NCBI GenBank assembly: GCA_041391385.1
Contig: JAWKOD010000003.1
Location: 1-64,000 of the forward strand
DNA: 64,000 bases
DNA from: CANIGN01 sp041391385
GTDB taxonomy: Bacteria; Bdellovibrionota; UBA2428
Reading direction: 5' to 3'
The notes under the pieces were generated by a model. It had not been told where the DNA came from. It saw only the letters and a program-made list of their open reading frames with translations, and did not search any database. Position 1 is the first letter of the stretch. Each line of letters begins with the position of its first letter. A program made the translations under genes and the position numbers. Positions 41,731 to 49,658 of this stretch are shown here, piece after piece.

Positions 41731-42264
41731 ATGACCGCTGGGGGGCCAAGATCATTCTTAAGAATTCTTGATAAGGGTAGTAAGTCGTGGCTAGAGGAAA
41801 CACCAGAAGCATTAGCCAAAAGATTCTTATGCTCAGAGCAAGAGGAATGCTCTGTATATTTAGTTCAAAGCGTTCAAGATGAAGTTGAGGTTGCAGCTGC
41901 GCACTTTGCGACTTTTGGAAAATCTAGCGTAGATCGAATCCATGGCCTCAGAATAAGTGAAGATCAAATTACAGATGCAGGTTTGAGCGTAAATAGCACA
42001 CCTGGCTCAACAGGTTTTAAATATATTGACCAGAGACACTTTGATATTGTTGGGATTACGGAGTCGTTCAACAAACTTGCCGAGCTTTTAGTGTTTGAAT
42101 TGAACAAAGGTGAAGACCTTATGCGATATATCGAACCCCCTTTGATCAAAAAATTTCTGATTCAATTCTTAGTTTCGCATGTAGCTGATATGGAAAAACC
42201 CTATCAAGAAAAGGCTTTAAAATGCCTAAAGCTACCTACCTTGCCAACCAGCATTGCCCCTTAG
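41731..42264 (+). CDS. Unknown protein, candidate defence gene 3
   Basis: A 177-residue acidic protein, no family recognised. It begins MTAGGPRSFLRILDKGSKSW and has a middle region with HFATFGKSSVDRIHGLRISE and a helical end (PPLIKKFLIQFLVSHVADME). The start lies 11 bp after the preceding stop, consistent with one operon. Function unknown. Confidence 0.6.
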   Translation: MTAGGPRSFLRILDKGSKSWLEETPEALAKRFLCSEQEECSVYLVQSVQDEVEVAAAHFATFGKSSVDRIHGLRISEDQITDAGLSVNSTPGSTGFKYIDQRHFDIVGITESFNKLAELLVFELNKGEDLMRYIEPPLIKKFLIQFLVSHVADMEKPYQEKALKCLKLPTLPTSIAP

Positions 42265-42350
42265 TCGCCAGCAAAAGCCAATGACCAAATAGAAGCATCG
42301 GCTTGACACTTCCCCTTGAATTTAAGCGAACACGCATTTAAAACTTTGCA

Positions 42351-43451
42351 ATGGAAGAAATAACGGAACCTAAATGTTGGCTTTGCGGAGAAAAGGCTGA
42401 AACAGGAAAAACTTTAGGAATTGATATTCTGACATTCGATTGCACATGCTGCGGAAGATATGCGCTAACCCGCGGAGCAAGATTCTTGTTATCTGGGAAC
42501 TCAGGTAAAGCACCAGAAAAACTTACTCAGGGACATATAAATTGCGCTCAATACAATATCCAATTCCATAGGAATAACTTCGGACTACCCTTTTGGACCA
42601 ATACTCAAAACTATGCAAATCTGAAGTCTCAATTTGAGAGTGCCCTTCCAGTAAACGGTGAATTACATAAAATTGCGCTAGACGCTGAGAAAATCTTTAA
42701 CGCTCCCGTAGACCACTCTCAGAAAGCTACTAGGCTCCTGGAAGTTTTTGCTCGTAATCTTGGAAAGCAAGAAGCGTTTGCTCTTTTTACTGTAGATAAT
42801 AAAGACCTAATAGAAACTGGTATCGTTTCAAGGACGGAAGCTGGAATTATCCTAGGGCATTTGAAAGACAAGCGTCTTATCAACTTTACCGTTGACGGTA
42901 AAATCAAAAATTACACTCAGCTCAGTATCTTTTTAGATACTTATAAAATTAACATTACGGTGGACGGATGGAACTCACTTCGCATCTTAAACACTGAAAA
43001 GAATAACAATAAAGTATTTATCGCAACAGCATTTAACTGGCCCGAGTCAGATGAGACACGCATAGAAGCAATCGCAGCAATAAAACGAGCTTGCTTGAGG
43101 CTTGGCTATGTCGCGGATACTGTCAGTCAAAATCACACTGGGAACATAACAGATAAGATTATTTCGGAGATTAAAAGCTGTAAGTTTCTAATTGCGGAGT
43201 TTACTTATCATAATCGTGGCGTCTACTTTGAATCCGGCTACGCAAGAGGTTTAGGAAAAGAAGTTTTTCATGTAGTCATGGACGGTTTTACAGAACAGGC
43301 TCCGGAGTTTGACAAAGAAAACAAGCGAATCCACTTTGATTTAGCTCAAGTAATTTTTAGAAAATGGAAACGTGCCGATGAACTTGAGAATGAACTCTAT
43401 GACTGGATCAAAGCGTTGGTTGGCGAGCATTCTTCCTTACACACCAACTAA
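42351..43451 (+). CDS. Zinc-ribbon protein with nucleoside-deoxyribosyltransferase/TIR-like domain
   Basis: A 366-residue two-part protein. An N-terminal zinc ribbon (CWLCGE at residue 9, FDCTCCGRY at 30) is followed by a helical linker and, from about residue 225, a Rossmann-like domain: KVFIATAFNWPESDETRIEA, DKIISEIKSCKFLIAEFT and RGVYFESGYARGLGKEVF. The last motif matches nucleoside 2-deoxyribosyltransferases, whose catalytic Glu lies in the GxxFE segment; related TIR-like folds cleave NAD or nucleotides in antiphage systems. It is the most likely effector of the four-gene cassette. Enzyme activity is inferred from motifs. Confidence 0.7.
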   Translation: MEEITEPKCWLCGEKAETGKTLGIDILTFDCTCCGRYALTRGARFLLSGNSGKAPEKLTQGHINCAQYNIQFHRNNFGLPFWTNTQNYANLKSQFESALPVNGELHKIALDAEKIFNAPVDHSQKATRLLEVFARNLGKQEAFALFTVDNKDLIETGIVSRTEAGIILGHLKDKRLINFTVDGKIKNYTQLSIFLDTYKINITVDGWNSLRILNTEKNNNKVFIATAFNWPESDETRIEAIAAIKRACLRLGYVADTVSQNHTGNITDKIISEIKSCKFLIAEFTYHNRGVYFESGYARGLGKEVFHVVMDGFTEQAPEFDKENKRIHFDLAQVIFRKWKRADELENELYDWIKALVGEHSSLHTN

Positions 43452-43458
43452 GCGTTCA

Positions 43459-43854
43459 CTACTGCATATCAGCTGGAATAGGGTCCTCAGGCAAAGCAAG
43501 TCGCCAATGATATACACCACTTCTAAAAAGAAAATAGTAAAGGCTGAAGCCCGTATACCCACCAAAACTGTTCTTTGCGTTTAATAGTACTGGCACAACA
43601 TAGCCAAATTTAGTGCCACCATTAACAAGACCAAAAAACACTTTGCCCTTTTCGCACTTTCCAAATTTGAACTGTCCTGATTCAGGATCTTTCAATCTCT
43701 TCGACAATTCTGCCTTTATTGTTAGTTCGTAATTTGTTGGACAGCCAGCAACCGTTCCAAAGTCCTCAGAAACTGCTTCAGTTTCAGTTAGTTTCGCGCT
43801 TGTAGAACATCCGGCCATAAACCCCACAATGATAATTAAAAAAATTCTTCTCAC
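43459..43854 (-). CDS. Small lipoprotein of unknown function
   Basis: A 131-residue lipoprotein with lipobox GFMAGCS. The mature part has two further Cys (VAGCPTNYEL, FGKCEKGKVFFG) and a pattern (LSKRLKDPESGQFKFG, KGKVFFGLVNGGTKFGYV) seen in many small phage and island lipoproteins of unknown role. It overlaps the XRE regulator gene by 4 bp. Confidence 0.65.
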   Translation of the reverse strand: MRRIFLIIIVGFMAGCSTSAKLTETEAVSEDFGTVAGCPTNYELTIKAELSKRLKDPESGQFKFGKCEKGKVFFGLVNGGTKFGYVVPVLLNAKNSFGGYTGFSLYYFLFRSGVYHWRLALPEDPIPADMQ

Positions 43855-44159
43855 TTTACATTCCTCCTCTCAATTCTGTGAACAGAGATTCTTACATCCC
43901 CGCTAAACAGTTCTTTCAAAATTTCTTCTTTCGCCTCAAACGGATCAGGCATCCCAAATGCCAATTCGTAAAATGAAACGGCTAAAACCTCTGCGACTTT
44001 CCTTAGATGAGTAATCTTGGGCTCGGTGCCTGTAGTCCACGAATGCAAAGTTGTTTTAGGCACTCCGCTTAATGTTGAAAGTCTTGAAAACGTAATACGT
44101 CGATCCTTCAAAATGCGATTCAGATTTTCAGGGAGCTTCGCGAATTCAGATTGAGACAT
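43851..44159 (-). CDS. XRE-family helix-turn-helix regulator
   Basis: A 102-residue regulator with a classic XRE domain at residues about 10-65 (LNRILKDRRITFSRLSTLSG, VPKTTLHSWTTG, LRKVAEVLAVSFYEL). It is coupled to the lipoprotein gene (ATGA overlap) and is the last gene before the island end; it may control that pair or the cassette. Confidence 0.85.
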   Translation of the reverse strand: MSQSEFAKLPENLNRILKDRRITFSRLSTLSGVPKTTLHSWTTGTEPKITHLRKVAEVLAVSFYELAFGMPDPFEAKEEILKELFSGDVRISVHRIERRNVK

Positions 44160-44393
44160 CGTGAGCTTTTATGTTCGAGCAGTAATTATCATTTTAGGAG
44201 CCATGTTCCGAATATCGAACACATATTCGGCAAGAACCCAGTTTAGACTAGTAATTACAGCTATTTGTACGATATCTCGGACGCAGATCAATGCCATACT
44301 GTCACGCACCCCATGCCGCAAAACTCAGATAGGATCTCAGCTCTTGTGCTTCCCATTCTGGAACCGCCCCACAGACAGTTAGAAAATTACCCA

Positions 44394-44406
44394 CTTGGGA
44401 ACGCCA
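44394..44406 (+). repeat. attR-like repeat of the tRNA-Glu 3' end
   Basis: CTTGGGAACGCCA is identical to the last 13 nt of the tRNA-Glu gene at 10518-10530. It is followed by a terminator-like hairpin that may be the displaced native terminator of the tRNA gene. It marks the probable right end of the 33.9-kb insertion. Confidence 0.7.
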
Positions 44407-44463
44407 TTAAATAATTGAAAAACTTAGCGTAACGAAGTGAAGCTGAGGTTTTCTATTATTTAA
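44407..44463. repeat. 22-bp-arm hairpin following the attR-like repeat
   Basis: Arms 44407-44428 and 44442-44463 are complementary at 19 of 22 positions (one mismatch is a G-U pair) around a 13-nt loop. The 3' arm contains TTTTCTATTATTT. It begins directly after the CCA of the repeat, as the terminator of a tRNA gene would. Confidence 0.65.
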
Positions 44464-44478
44464 TTTCGATCATGCAGA

Positions 44479-44600
44479 GGAGTCGAACCTAGAGGAGATC
44501 GTTCGCGAAGCGATGAGCCCATCGGGCAGACGGGCGAAAGTTCGACGAGTGGTCAGGCGGAGGACTTTTATGAAAAGTCCGAGCGCTTGACTTCGACTCC
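44479..44600. repeat. Structured element bounded by T-arm-like inverted repeats
   Basis: GGAGTCGAA (44479-44487) and TTCGACTCC (44592-44600) form a 9-bp closing stem. Inside are further hairpins: ATCG-TTCGCGAA-CGAT around 44498-44513, GCCC/GGGC around 44516-44526, and GGACTTTT/AAAAGTCC (44562-44569 with 44573-44580). No gene is present. It resembles an imperfect mobile repeat or a structured RNA derived from tRNA 3' sequence. Confidence 0.55.
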
Positions 44601-44614
44601 CCTTGGAAACGCCA
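44592..44614 (+). repeat. Second degenerate copy of the tRNA-Glu 3' end
   Basis: 23 nt identical to the tRNA-Glu 3' end (10508-10530) except one G-to-A change in the acceptor stem (TTGGAAACGCCA). There is no remaining 5' tRNA half. It may be the scar of an earlier insertion or the end of the structured repeat element. Confidence 0.7.
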
Positions 44615-44658
44615 ATTAATCAACTTATGCACTCCATTGAAACTTCCGAAAACGCCCC

Positions 44659-45281
44659 ATGTCTCCGAGACTCTTTATTTTTTGCGTAGTCGCTTCACTT
44701 CAAGCGATAGCTACGGATAGAGAATCACTGCCATCACCTAAGAAACATTGTGCAGCATCAATCCACCAGACTTTCTCAGTTCGTCCAAATCTATCGCCCG
44801 ATCCAAATCGAAAAGCCGGTGGCTTTCGTCGTGAAGAAAAAGAGATTGCAACATTTAGTGAAAACGAAACAGCTGATGTGCTTTCACGTGCTGGTTTTTC
44901 AGTTGAATTGTTAGAAAATGTTCCCGGAGCTAATGTTACGGCGGAGTTAGAGTTGGACGACGTCATCGCAACAAAAATAATAGCAATCCAGATTTACTTA
45001 TTGCAAATGACCCTTTTGAAATTTACACACCCATTTCGAACTACCCTCATCCAATAATTACTGTCCTAAACAGCAAAGCAAGAAAACAAGCAAACAGAAT
45101 TGTTTTAGATTTAAGTCGAAGCCAATTGGATGCCGATACCCTGAACAACTACATTCAAAGTCGACCCGATCAAATAAGCTCGAGGGTCTTCGAGATTATC
45201 GTTATCAAAAATGGAGCAATTATTTCTCATCTTGATAGGTCAAGCGGAAATTTGAGACCTATATGCCGGCGGTGTTATTAG
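44659..45281 (+). pseudogene. Exported CdiA-CT-like tRNase toxin gene, frameshifted
   Basis: From ATG 44659 a signal peptide (MSPRLFIFCVVASLQAIATD) and ENETADVLSRAGFSVELLEN are read; near 44955-44985 the frame breaks, and a second frame continues NPDLLIANDPFEIYTPISNY, KQANRIVLDLS and EIIVIKNGAI to a stop at 45281. The combined pattern matches the tRNA-nuclease domain at CdiA C-termini and related polymorphic toxins. The break near an A-rich run could be a sequencing error. No large CdiA or obvious immunity gene is next to it, so it is an orphan exported toxin or a remnant. Confidence 0.55.
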
Positions 45282-45420
45282 ATGGATCATCTGCAGAGTT
45301 GCCCAATTTGGATTTAATTAATTATGGAAACAACGGGAAGAGTCAAAGCGACTCAGTCCGCACTGAAATGGGCGAGCGATGACAAGTTAATGAGTATCAA
45401 CCGTTTTTTACACAAGTTCT

Positions 45421-46083
45421 TTATTCATCCCAGCATATGCAAAGATACGGGCGAGTGTTGCCACAGGAATCCGTTCCTATGCTCCAAGGAGCAAGACTCA
45501 AAGTTGAATCCATATACTGTGCATTCCCCGACGAACCCACACTAAAGTCAGTACAGTTGTTTGCAGCATCAGTATCGCCATCGGAATCAGAACCTGTCCA
45601 AAAAGTCCCACTCGAATAACCCGAAAATCCCGTTCCACTGGGAATTCCATTGAACCCATCCATGAAGTCATCCCAATCATTTGCCATAACTCCTCCGTCA
45701 ATTGTTTCAACAGAGACATCTGCAGGAACGTCTTGATTACTTGGCATATCCTTTATGGAATCGCCGGCAAAACTTAGAACTGCTTTAACATGGTTACAAC
45801 TTATGTCCCAAGTTGCAGCCATAGAATCGTATTGTGACTGACAACCATTGTCAGCGTAGCTTCTGCCCGGACCAGTTGGCGTAACAGGATTCACAGCACT
45901 TAAGTTCCCAAAAACATCTGTGCCATTGTCAAAGAGGTAAACGACTTCTGCGCCCCCACCAATATTATCTTCACTATTACCAGCTATAGTGCTTGTGGTT
46001 CTACCTACTTCACAGGAAGTCAAAAAGAGTAGAGGTAAAGTTATCGCTAACGATATTTTTTTGATATTCACTTTAAATGGCAT
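45421..46083 (-). CDS. DUF1554-like surface lipoprotein 1
   Basis: A 220-residue lipoprotein (lipobox LLFLTSCEV). The Gly/Ser/Asp-rich C-terminal half has the C-type-lectin-like DUF1554 flavour: SGTFWTGSDSDGDTDAANNC, then APWSIGTDSCGNTRPYLCIC. Asp-rich runs may bind calcium. Such proteins are common outer-surface lipoproteins in Leptospira and other bacteria; the ligand is unknown. A longer start two codons upstream is possible. Confidence 0.65.
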   Translation of the reverse strand: MPFKVNIKKISLAITLPLLFLTSCEVGRTTSTIAGNSEDNIGGGAEVVYLFDNGTDVFGNLSAVNPVTPTGPGRSYADNGCQSQYDSMAATWDISCNHVKAVLSFAGDSIKDMPSNQDVPADVSVETIDGGVMANDWDDFMDGFNGIPSGTGFSGYSSGTFWTGSDSDGDTDAANNCTDFSVGSSGNAQYMDSTLSLAPWSIGTDSCGNTRPYLCICWDE

Positions 46084-46243
46084 CAACAAATTATGCCAAA
46101 AGTAGAAAATAAAATACAGTCAGCTTTTTTACATTACTTTTTTTAATACCTAGACTCGCTTAAACTAAAATGTAATTTTTCACTATCCCCGAAGTCAGAG
46201 CAGTACAGACATCTAAATCACGAGTTACAAAAGTTGAACCCAG

Positions 46244-46891
46244 CTACTGCTCTACACAATAAAAACTATAGGTGTTTTGGCAAACCGGATTTCCAGCATT
46301 AATATAGGAGTTATTCACTTGATCCGCTATTCCAATTCTACCAGCACGACTATTCGAATTATCAACCCACCCATTACAGTTATCGCCCGATTCCATCCAC
46401 CTCTGTGCGGGAATTAACATAACTGATTCCTGATACAGTATTCCGTGCCAAACAGTAGCTGATGTTGCACTTATTGCGTTTGTCAGTGTATCAGGAAGGA
46501 GCCCGTTCGCATCTGCTGTCGCTATGGGAGTTCCATCCAGTCTTGTGTAATCGGTATTTGACTTAAGAACCCAATCAATGTGCTCCGCCACGCCTGACCC
46601 ACTACACATGTCTGTTGTACAAGCTTCTCGTACGCCTGCATCATACATTAGAGCTTTAAAAGTTGCTCCATCATTTGGATTATTCGCATCCACATCGCAA
46701 ATTGTATCCGCTTGCTCAGCCCCACCAAAATCACCTTGCGTTGTAGTTGCTGAAACAAAGATTCGGCATGTAGTGCAGCCTTGATCTTCAGTTATTGGAG
46801 CAGCAGCTCCTGAACCATCTATAAGTTCACAGCCACAAAGCAAAAATAAACTGAGTGCAGAAAGATGTATAAAACGCGGTTTAATTCTCAT
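46244..46891 (-). CDS. DUF1554 surface lipoprotein 2
   Basis: A 215-residue lipoprotein (lipobox LFLLCGCE). It carries a clear DUF1554 domain: IFVSATTTQGDFGGAEQADT, ICDVDANNP, FKALMYDAGVREAC, WVLKSNTDYTRLDG and the terminal CQNTYSFYCVEQ. The paired Cys are probably disulfides. It lies near a second DUF1554-like lipoprotein and a DUF1566 lipoprotein, forming a small cluster of surface proteins in the same orientation but with separate promoters. Confidence 0.8.
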   Translation of the reverse strand: MRIKPRFIHLSALSLFLLCGCELIDGSGAAAPITEDQGCTTCRIFVSATTTQGDFGGAEQADTICDVDANNPNDGATFKALMYDAGVREACTTDMCSGSGVAEHIDWVLKSNTDYTRLDGTPIATADANGLLPDTLTNAISATSATVWHGILYQESVMLIPAQRWMESGDNCNGWVDNSNSRAGRIGIADQVNNSYINAGNPVCQNTYSFYCVEQ

Positions 46892-47013
46892 TGATTAATG
46901 TTATGCTTAAAAAAATTGGAATGTTGGTATTTAAGCCAACAAACTCTTGACCCTAAGATGAACCCAAAAGCCACTCTTGACAAAATTTTAGTTTCACCGC
47001 CAAAATAACCCCT

Positions 47014-47373
47014 ATGGCACATTACATTGATGGTTTTGTCATTCCCATTAGTCGCAAAAAAATTAAAGCTTATAAAAAAATGGCAGCATGGGGCTGTAAG
47101 CTTTGGATGAAACACGGTGCTCTTAGTTACTACGAAACAGTTATGGATGATTTTCCAAAACACGGAATGGGTTTTAAGAAAATGTGCAAACTTAAGAACG
47201 GCGAAACCGCCGTGTTTGCATTTGTAGTTTACAAATCAAAAGCTCATCGCAATCAAGTGAACAAAAAAGTCATGAAGGAAATGGGAACAATGGGTTCATG
47301 TCCCGAAATGCCATTTGACATGAAGCGCTTCGCAATGGCTGGATGCAAGTCGATCGTACAATCAAAAAAATAA
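47014..47373 (+). CDS. DUF1428 (YbaA-like) protein
   Basis: A 119-residue cytosolic protein of the DUF1428 family: the start MAHYIDGFVIPISRKKIKAY, FVVYKSKAHRNQVNKKVMKE and the end MPFDMKRFAMAGCKSIV. The fold is a dimeric alpha-beta barrel; function is not established. It is the only plus-strand gene in the lipoprotein cluster and overlaps the convergent DUF1566 gene by 12 bp. Confidence 0.88.
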   Translation: MAHYIDGFVIPISRKKIKAYKKMAAWGCKLWMKHGALSYYETVMDDFPKHGMGFKKMCKLKNGETAVFAFVVYKSKAHRNQVNKKVMKEMGTMGSCPEMPFDMKRFAMAGCKSIVQSKK

Positions 47374-48489
47374 GCGAGAACAACGAACTCCTAATAAGTT
47401 ATTTTTGAGTGAAGTATTCTGGACAGAGCCCCCGCCGTTAGTAAAATATTGGGATATCACAAAAGACGCCGGCGAACCCGAAGACTCAGTTGAGCTATGG
47501 TAGTAACCCGATAGAAGGTTCAAGCTATTAAAATCCACAAGCGAACTCTGTGCATTTTGAGTTGTCGGTGTACCCGAGCTCCCGCAACCCGTCCCAGTAC
47601 TCGTAGCATCGAATCCCAGTTCACATGCTGCAGGCAAATACCAATCGCTGTAACCTGAAATTGTTTGCTTGCATAACCCTGCTGCGTAGTAATTTAAATT
47701 TATCGGAGCACTAGGTGCGTTATTTTCATAATATGTATAAATATTATTGGTGTTACAGCTTCCATCTATTGCACCATTACAAGCTGTCTGCCCCGATACC
47801 ACCCCCGAATTTGGATTCGCAGAAGATGTGGTAGATGTTTCTGAAATTCCATAAATAGAATCATAAACAATATCTCCAGAATCTGGACCACTCCCATCAG
47901 AACTCCAAATGATCCCACTTGGATAAGGAGCTGCTTGATCTGAGACTGCTAACACCTTTCCCGCAACAGTTTCAGAGCTGTTTGGAGTATCGTCAAAGGC
48001 ATAAACGTATCCACCTTGGTAAACACATCCGTAAGATAAAATATAAACGTTAGCTGTCACCGTACTTGCGTTATCTGAGCCAATGCTGAGCACACCCGCA
48101 TTCGGAGTTGTTCCATCTGAGCAGGGATTTGAACCATCCGAACTTGCCGTTGCTCCGGGGGTAATCGTAATAGTACAAGTAGCTGCGGCTGCGAGCGTAG
48201 ATCCACAGTCCGAGCTTGCAGTTGTACCCGAGGGCCAGCTGGGATAATCAATCACCAAATTCGATGCTGAATTTGACCCCGTATTTGTAACGGTAATTGT
48301 TCGAGCCACACCCGATGAGGGAGTTCCCGAGACTCCGTACTCAGTAAGTCCAGTTACACTGAGTGCAAGAGTGCTTAAGCTTAGACTCAATGTCGTTGAT
48401 CCAATAACAGGGGAAACCGCAGTAGACCCGCCCCCCGTTAAATCACAAGCAACCACAAATAGTGTGAGCAACAACACAAGTTTTTTCAT
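47362..48489 (-). CDS. DUF1566 surface lipoprotein
   Basis: A 375-residue lipoprotein (lipobox LFVVACDLT). The first half is Ser/Thr-rich with an immunoglobulin-like segment (VTGLTEYGVSGTPSSGVART, CTITITPGA). The C-terminal half is a DUF1566 domain: CKQTISGYSDWYLPAACELG and SGYYHSSTES, ending GVRCSRLFF. These domains are thought to be lectin-like surface modules. Function is unknown. Confidence 0.8.
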   Translation of the reverse strand: MKKLVLLLTLFVVACDLTGGGSTAVSPVIGSTTLSLSLSTLALSVTGLTEYGVSGTPSSGVARTITVTNTGSNSASNLVIDYPSWPSGTTASSDCGSTLAAAATCTITITPGATASSDGSNPCSDGTTPNAGVLSIGSDNASTVTANVYILSYGCVYQGGYVYAFDDTPNSSETVAGKVLAVSDQAAPYPSGIIWSSDGSGPDSGDIVYDSIYGISETSTTSSANPNSGVVSGQTACNGAIDGSCNTNNIYTYYENNAPSAPINLNYYAAGLCKQTISGYSDWYLPAACELGFDATSTGTGCGSSGTPTTQNAQSSLVDFNSLNLLSGYYHSSTESSGSPASFVISQYFTNGGGSVQNTSLKNNLLGVRCSRLFF

Positions 48490-48685
48490 TAAGAATTAGT
48501 CTACCAATCAAGGTGCTAAAGATCTTGAGGTCGCCACCGTCAAAATAAAGTCAGCTCGACATCTCTAAATGCTTTTCAATTCTGCGATCAGGCACCAGCC
48601 ACATTAGGGCCACGAAAATAAAAATTGCCAAGGAGATCCGCTATCTGACTTGTGAGGTAGCTTTACGCTCAGATCGAATAAAAAT

Positions 48686-49060
48686 CTATTCAAAATCTTT
48701 AAGTTTTAGATAGAGATATCTGCTTTCTTCTTTAAGCAGAATGGTACATTTGTGATCCTCAAAAGAATCTCCCCCGGGGGACCATTCAATTTTAACTTCG
48801 TAAGTTGCCCAATCTTTAGAAACTTTCTTTTGTACAGGAGCCGTGTACCAGCAACTTGTACCCATACCCTCACTCACAACTTCAACATTCAAATTGCTCG
48901 CAATATCTCTCGCATCAAGTTTTACAACTAAAGAATTACCCACCATTGTTAGCTCTTTGCTTTGTGAATTAAGATCCGCCTGCTTGAGCTCTAATATGCT
49001 ATCCGAAGCATGAGCACTAAAAGTTAAAAGAGCCAAGAACACAAATAAGCTAGTTTTCAT
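48686..49060 (-). CDS. Small exported protein, unknown
   Basis: A 124-residue protein with a signal peptide (FVFLALLTFSAHASDS). The mature part is beta-rich with two Cys (MGTSCWYTAPV, DHKCTILLKEE) that could form a disulfide. No family recognised. It lies alone between lipoprotein genes. Confidence 0.65.
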   Translation of the reverse strand: MKTSLFVFLALLTFSAHASDSILELKQADLNSQSKELTMVGNSLVVKLDARDIASNLNVEVVSEGMGTSCWYTAPVQKKVSKDWATYEVKIEWSPGGDSFEDHKCTILLKEESRYLYLKLKDFE

Positions 49061-49134
49061 ACTCTATCTTCTAATCTCACCTAATGCTGCCCACCAATAG
49101 ATTTAGCTCTCCGGTATCTTCCGGAACGCCTAAA

Positions 49135-49527
49135 CTATGGCCTTGGCTCTGGTGCCCTTACAGTAAGATCTAAAGAGTAATCTTTTCTTTTGCGAACCTG
49201 AGCATTATTGGCTCGATGAGATTTTGCGGGGTCTAAGGTTCCCTCAAGGATAATTTTTCGTTCTGGTTTCTCAGCGTTGCCCTCATATTCTTCAAAAGCA
49301 AAGACCTTTGTCCCTTCGCCGTCTTTCAACAAACTCAGATAAATCGAACGCTCATCATCCGAAAAGACCAATCGCCTATCCCCCTCTTTATCAAAAGAAA
49401 AAGTACTGTACCCTTTATAATCAAGATATTCGTAATCTAGTGAAGCATTAAATGCTGAATAAGCAGGAGAGAGAACGAGCCAAGGAAAAGCAAGAATGGT
49501 GATTTTAATAATTTTATTTTTTATCAT
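49135..49527 (-). CDS. Small exported protein, unknown
   Basis: A 130-residue protein with a signal peptide (KITILAFPWLVLSPAYSA) and a beta-rich, charged mature part (LDYEYLDYKGYSTFSFDKEG, DDERSIYLSLLKDGEG). No Cys in the mature part and no family recognised. Confidence 0.6.
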   Translation of the reverse strand: MIKNKIIKITILAFPWLVLSPAYSAFNASLDYEYLDYKGYSTFSFDKEGDRRLVFSDDERSIYLSLLKDGEGTKVFAFEEYEGNAEKPERKIILEGTLDPAKSHRANNAQVRKRKDYSLDLTVRAPEPRP

Positions 49528-49597
49528 TTAAATAAATTAAGTGGCCCATATCCCACTAAAGTTAAATAACGCTAAAAGAATCTTGAATTACAAAACT

Positions 49598-49636
49598 AAA
49601 AAGCCTCGGTGTTCAATGAAACACCGAGGCTTTTAC
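49598..49636. terminator. Bidirectional-looking terminator after the 417-aa lipoprotein gene
   Basis: A near-perfect hairpin (AAAAGCCTCGGTGTT paired with AACACCGAGGCTTTT, 5-nt loop) with A/T runs on both sides. It lies about 25 bp past the stop of the minus-strand lipoprotein gene. Confidence 0.85.
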
Positions 49637-49658
49637 TTTTTAAAATAAATCAATATTA

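Noticed and set aside
45324..45545. Plus-strand 73-codon frame overlapping the 3' end of the DUF1554-like lipoprotein gene
   Set aside because: It mostly lies antisense to the lipoprotein, lacks a ribosome site, and shows no plausible protein features. A 39-codon frame at 45263-45382 overlapping the toxin end was considered as immunity protein and dropped for the same reasons.
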